Below are positions 59,941-64,000 of a DNA stretch of 64,000 bases, piece by piece. The number at the start of each line of letters is the position of its first letter. The stretch's first letter is position 1. The notes beneath the pieces were generated by a model that was not told the DNA's origin, ran no database searches, and was given only the letters and a program-made list of their open reading frames with translations. Source of the DNA: Bemisia tabaci (taxonomy: Eukaryota; Arthropoda; Insecta; Hemiptera; Aleyrodidae); contig NC_092797.1 of assembly GCF_918797505.1 (NCBI RefSeq), forward strand, positions 30,207,372 to 30,271,371, read 5' to 3'. Made by a program: the position numbers and the translations under genes.

Positions 59941-59944
59941 AGTA

Positions 59945-61805
59945 GGGGTAATAAATAAATAAATAGGTAAATAATATATAGGGGGGGGGGGTAGAAATAT
60001 CGTAGAGCTACTAGGTGCTACCTTTACCCCTCCCCCTCAAAATCACCACCGCAAACTCTTTTTCCTTGTTTACGATAGCGTCTCAATGCATAGAAAATGT
60101 GAAAAATGCATAGTGTGCAATATGAGGGTCGAAAATAATTAATAATAAATCGCATGCAAAGAAAATTTTCAGTCGTTCGTTTGAGAGGTATAACTGTCCT
60201 ATTTCAAGCAATCAACGATGAGAGTTGTGTCATTTTAATACGAATGCATTTCCTCACTCGAGCGCCGAGAGCGTTTTCCGGGACAGAACCTGCCGATAAC
60301 TGCACTCACATCGTCGGCGGAAGGGACGTAAGTTTCGGGTCGGGGGACGGGGGGACACTTTCGCTTTCGGCACTAAATGCGCCGCGTCATGGCGTCCGGT
60401 GGTCCACTTAAGACTTCACGGGGCTAACAGGACACTCGGAACAGCTGGCCGGTAAATTTCCATAGAATTGTGCGCTAGACGTGTTTCCAAAGCGCATCAC
60501 GTATGGCCCGAAATCTATGCGGTCGTTAAAGCTGTTCGCAAGAAAACAAGTATACTGCTTCACCGACCGCATGGATGTCCGCGTCTCAACAAATTGAATC
60601 GAGGTTCGAAATACCTACTTGCGAGGTTTTAGATAACCTCAAAAGTGCATTAGATTCTTTTCAACAGGGCGGGGGAACATTGTAAGCGAAAGAAACTTTA
60701 AATGCCTCAATTTTTGGATCCAACTATGTAACTCTCTGAGTTTTTTTGGAAGGATCATTTAAAAATCTGGTCCGGAGAAAACGTGGAAGTACGAATAACA
60801 TAACCAGAAAACAGAATCACAAATAGGAAGAGGAAAACTAAAAATATTCGCAAAGAAAGGCTGAAGAGTTAAAAACCTATAAGTGAAGGGTTTTATATTT
60901 AATCTTTCAATAAGTTGATTATACGTTTCTGTTTCATATGTATATTTTGCACATGCTTCCGTAGTTTTGTCGTGAGTATGAACTAGAATGAACAGAGTTT
61001 AGAAAAAGAGAGACAAGTCCATTTCAAATTGATAAGATTGTATAGCTCTTCCTTTCAGAGAAAATGAAATACTGGCAACAAAATAAAATTGAAAGGTTTC
61101 AGTTTTTTCCTGTCAGGGAAAACGGTAACATTCAAAACTCCTACAGACTCTCTTGTAAGGCAGGTATGCGCTTAATCTTGATAGCAATGCAAGGCATCAG
61201 GTTCATTTTTACTAAACTGGAACCAATACCCACGCATTTTTGCTCCTTTGGTATACGGTTGGTCCCATGAATCATCAAGGGCTTTGATAATTTGCACCGA
61301 TATGGATATGCAAGTTGGATGCACATAACTGTACAGCGCGCATTGCTTTTAAAGAAGTAAAGATAATAGAATCCGGTTCGGGCTGGACTGCAAAAAATAA
61401 GATTATTTGCTGAAAAAGTCCGTGATTGCAAGCATATTAACCGGAAGCACACAGAATAAATCGTAGAACCTTTCCTCTTAAATCACTTTAGACAAATTGA
61501 ACGGTGAATGACGCATTTATAGAGACTCCTCACTGGATTGGTTTTTCTTTGAAAATGAAAAGTGTTTTCACCAAATAGTCTGGTAATCCTGACATTTACT
61601 TTTAGATACACTGAGGCCTTTCAAGTGTGGTCTTTATGTAACGCGGTGTTTCATAAAAAAAAAAAATAAGAAAAAAAAATAGAAAAATAGAAAAGATCAT
61701 CTCTAATGATGAAATTCTTTCGATCCAGCTAGGAATATATCTTTTCATCCACAGCGATTTCTAAGTGATAAACAGCAAACTATCTCGCAAAAAATAAATT
61801 AATAG
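59945..61805. other. Spacer with a weak minus-strand frame
   Basis: A minus-strand segment at about 61200-61400 follows a TTTTTTGCAG acceptor-like site and is open in two frames, one reading DDSWDQPYTKGAKMRGYWF. Both frames cannot be real and no family is recognised. G- and A-rich simple sequence lies near 59950-59995 and 61660-61690. Confidence 0.35.
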
Positions 61806-62275
61806 GAGGTAAAGTCACCGCTTCACGCCAAACGTCTCCGATGGACATATTCCTGCTTCCTTCGACGTACAATCGTGACATCTGAGAGTGACACCACTAT
61901 TCGACCACGTGGGAGCCCGGGTTGCCTATACTCAAAACTGAAGGCGAACCGACGATGAGGTATGGTCACCGCGCCAAGTCACGCTTGATTCCCGGTCTTC
62001 TTCCGCGAGCAATCGTGACATCTAAGAGTGATACGACTATTCGGCCATGTGAGAGCTCGGGTTGCCTACTCTGACGCCTGAAGGCAAACCAGCTAAGAGA
62101 TAAAGTCACCGCTCCACACCACACGCTTGGTGAATTATATTCCTGCATCCTGCTTTATTCTCAAAACTATATTGACATCTAAGAATGATGCCACAATTCG
62201 GCCACGTAAAAGCCTGTAGAACTATCCCTTAAAACTGATGGCAAATTGACGATGGATCAAAGTCAGATGAACGAT
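61806..62275 (+). repeat. Diverged tandem repeat, three units of about 140-157 bp
   Basis: TGACATCTRAGARTGA recurs at about 61876, 62016 and 62173. Each is followed by TTCGRCCAYGT, then GCC(T/C)GAAGGC-like and AAAGTCACCGC words. Units are of uneven length and clearly old. Confidence 0.78.
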
Positions 62276-62694
62276 GTTTTTTAAGGTTTCCCTTTTTGCT
62301 AAAAAATTCCCTGCTAATTCCCGATTTATCAGGTGCCCAGACGCCCCAGTATTTCTAGTATTATTTGACGAAAAATACGTCTTACGATTGAAGATTTTTA
62401 AAAATTAGTCAGAGGTACCTACCCCCGGACTCTGTCTCTTTGGGCTTTTCTGTACCCCTAGCCCCACGTACCCGTTGTGGGGCTTGGACCATTCAAAAAT
62501 GCACGTCATCCAGGGCCTTTCAACCCTGCGCTAAGTTAGTGAACGATGAAAATTTCGGGACACGGTCACCACTTTTAAGTCCTTATTGTTCGTGGAAATG
62601 AGATTTAAAAAATGCCGGAATGACCATTGTCCATTAATGCAGTGCACAGGGTCCCACAAAAATGCCACGGTATATTGATATACCTACCTGTAAC
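62276..62694. other. Spacer without a recognisable gene
   Basis: Nothing recognised. Confidence 0.4.
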
Positions 62695-63343
62695 AGGGGA
62701 CAAAAGTGTTTGGGGGTATACCCTAAAATTGAGGTACTACCCCAATTTTTTGGATAATATGGGCATTTCCAACGAATAGTGGTAGTGCCACAACTCCACT
62801 GAAAAAAAAAATCTCGGTGTATTTACTAAGAAAAGGGAAAAATTACCATGAATTCAGGGTTCTATTTGATCCCAGTTTTTTCTTGGTAAAATTACCATTT
62901 ATGGAATTGGTAATTTTACCGAGAAATCTAAGTAAAATTTTTGAACTTTCTAGGTAATATTACTGGACCTTGGTAAAAACGCCAATATTTTTTATCGACT
63001 GTGGTAATTTTACCGAGATAAAATGGCAAAGTTACCAGGAATTGATTACCAATTAAAGTGGTATTCTTACCTGAAAAAACAGTAAAAATACCGGTTTTTA
63101 GGTAAGCTTACCAGTCTGTCTGGGTAAAATTACCAATAATTGGTAAAAAACAGTGAGATGGTAAAGGTACCAACGGACCTTGGTAAAAACGCCGAGAATT
63201 TTTTTTCAGTGTCAAGTTGGGGTAGTGCAGCAACATTTGGGTTAGTAACCTAATTAATTGGGGTAGTACCAATGTCTTTGGTACTACCACAACTATTTGG
63301 AGATTCCCATATGTTCCAACAACCCCTCCGTCTTTTCCCCGTG
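62695..63343. mobile_element. CACGG-family element with a nested CACTGA element
   Basis: The left part (62695-62796) has AAAAGTGTTTGGGGGTATAC and CATTTCCAACGAATAG. The right part (63212-63343) has GGGTTAGTAACCTAATTAAT and ends TTTTCCCCGTG. Together they are colinear with 11412-11685 once the insertion is removed. Confidence 0.88.
62797..63211. mobile_element. CACTGA-family element, TSD TC
   Basis: It runs from CACTGAAAAAAAAAATCTCG to TTTTTTTTCAGTG, 415 bp. TC at 62795-62796 and 63212-63213 is a true 2-bp duplication: the related CACGG copy reads CAACTCAAGTTGG with one TC at the same place. Many GGTAAAATTACC-type palindromes fill the interior. No coding capacity. Confidence 0.95.
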
Positions 63344-63708
63344 TAAAAATGAATGAAACCATCCGAAGCCGTAATTAGGTCACGATTTCGATGAAAAAAC
63401 CGGCGAATATGAATAATTTCGCGGAGCGCGGAATGCGGGGGGCCCGGGGAGCCGATAAAGGGGAATATTGGCATCGGCGCTTAGCCGCGGCGGAGTGATG
63501 CGACTACGAGCGACGGGGCGGACGCGAGGAGCGGATAGAGGAATAGAGGGAGATGCCAGACAACATTGCCAGCGACGGCGAAACTCCCCGGGAACCCTCG
63601 CGAATGTTCGCCGAGCCCCCGCCCGGGACGGCAACTCCACGTCGGGCCAGAAGCGAGGTTTTTGAACTCGCGCTAGGCGTTCGGCGTTCCTTCATAACTC
63701 CGACTCAC
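63344..63708. other. GC-rich spacer
   Basis: CpG-rich with frames on both strands, none supported. Confidence 0.4.
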
Positions 63709-63838
63709 AATTGGACGTATATCCGCCAAACAGACCTATGTGCATCAAGACATGAGCCCTGATACCCGTAAGAATACGTGCATAACAGGGCTCACGTCGT
63801 AATGCACATAGTTCCGTTTGGCAGAAATACGTCCAATT
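63709..63838. repeat. TTGGACGT foldback element
   Basis: The ends AATTGGACGTATATCCGCC and GGCAGAAATACGTCCAATT are inverted through AAACRGAMCTATGTGCAT. Inner words ATGAGCCCTG and CAGGGCTCAC are also inverted. It is 130 bp and the best preserved long form of this family. Confidence 0.88.
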
Positions 63839-64000
63839 CAACGTTCACTTTACCCAGTGCCCTGATCAACGTGGACTCTCCGTCTCCGCTCTCTAGACGC
63901 CCACCGGGGGGCTCTGCACGATAACTTTCGGCATTCAAATGAGAGATATTGCTTCCCGCCCGCCCCTCCCTCCCCCCCCCTTGCTTCGGCGGGTCCCCCA

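Noticed and set aside
61141..61452. Minus-strand exon-like segment after a TTTTTTGCAG acceptor
   Set aside because: Two different frames look equally protein-like and there is no donor or homologue, so neither can be supported.

Overview
This 64 kb window looks like non-genic, repeat-rich DNA from an animal genome, most likely an insect. A hemipteran such as a whitefly would fit the repeat style, but that is an impression and not a demonstrated identity. It is moderately AT-rich, has no bacterial operon structure, and contains no rRNA, convincing tRNA or CRISPR array. The longest stop-free frame is only about 195 codons. What fills the window is short non-autonomous DNA transposons (MITEs and foldback elements), small tandem arrays, homopolymer runs and apparently unique spacer.

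Layout. 0-1.2 kb: a direct repeat pair and a four-unit array of about 184 bp. 1.6-12.6 kb: a mosaic of MITEs, including a TAGAG-ended hAT-like element with a perfect 8-bp target-site duplication (TSD), two copies of a CTGCCG-ended family, a CATAGAG foldback with a 9-bp TSD, and a 48-bp tandem array grown from a CACGG-ended element. 13-24 kb: small foldbacks, a 930-bp inverted-repeat element enclosing a perfect hairpin, and purine and pyrimidine tracts. 24.5-31.3 kb: a dense run of foldbacks. 34.4-36.1 kb: the only place where coding exons look plausible, one set on each strand. 36-48 kb: scattered foldbacks and two nested MITEs. 48-54 kb: mostly unique sequence. 54-64 kb: a second dense MITE cluster.

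How the parts relate. Several elements sit inside other elements, and a paralogous copy of the host element elsewhere in the window supplies the empty site. These pairs give the TSD directly (2 bp for the CACTGG and CACTGA families, 4 bp for a CGACAGTG element). They also give a relative order of insertion: CACGG element, then CACTGA element, then GCGGGC element, then CGACAGTG element. Superfamily names are inferences from terminal bases and TSD length, because no transposase is encoded here.

I found no convincing complete gene and no obvious new multi-gene system. The most useful results are the element boundaries with their duplications, the insertion chronology, an element flanked by a 38-bp direct duplication, and the candidate exon locus near 35 kb.
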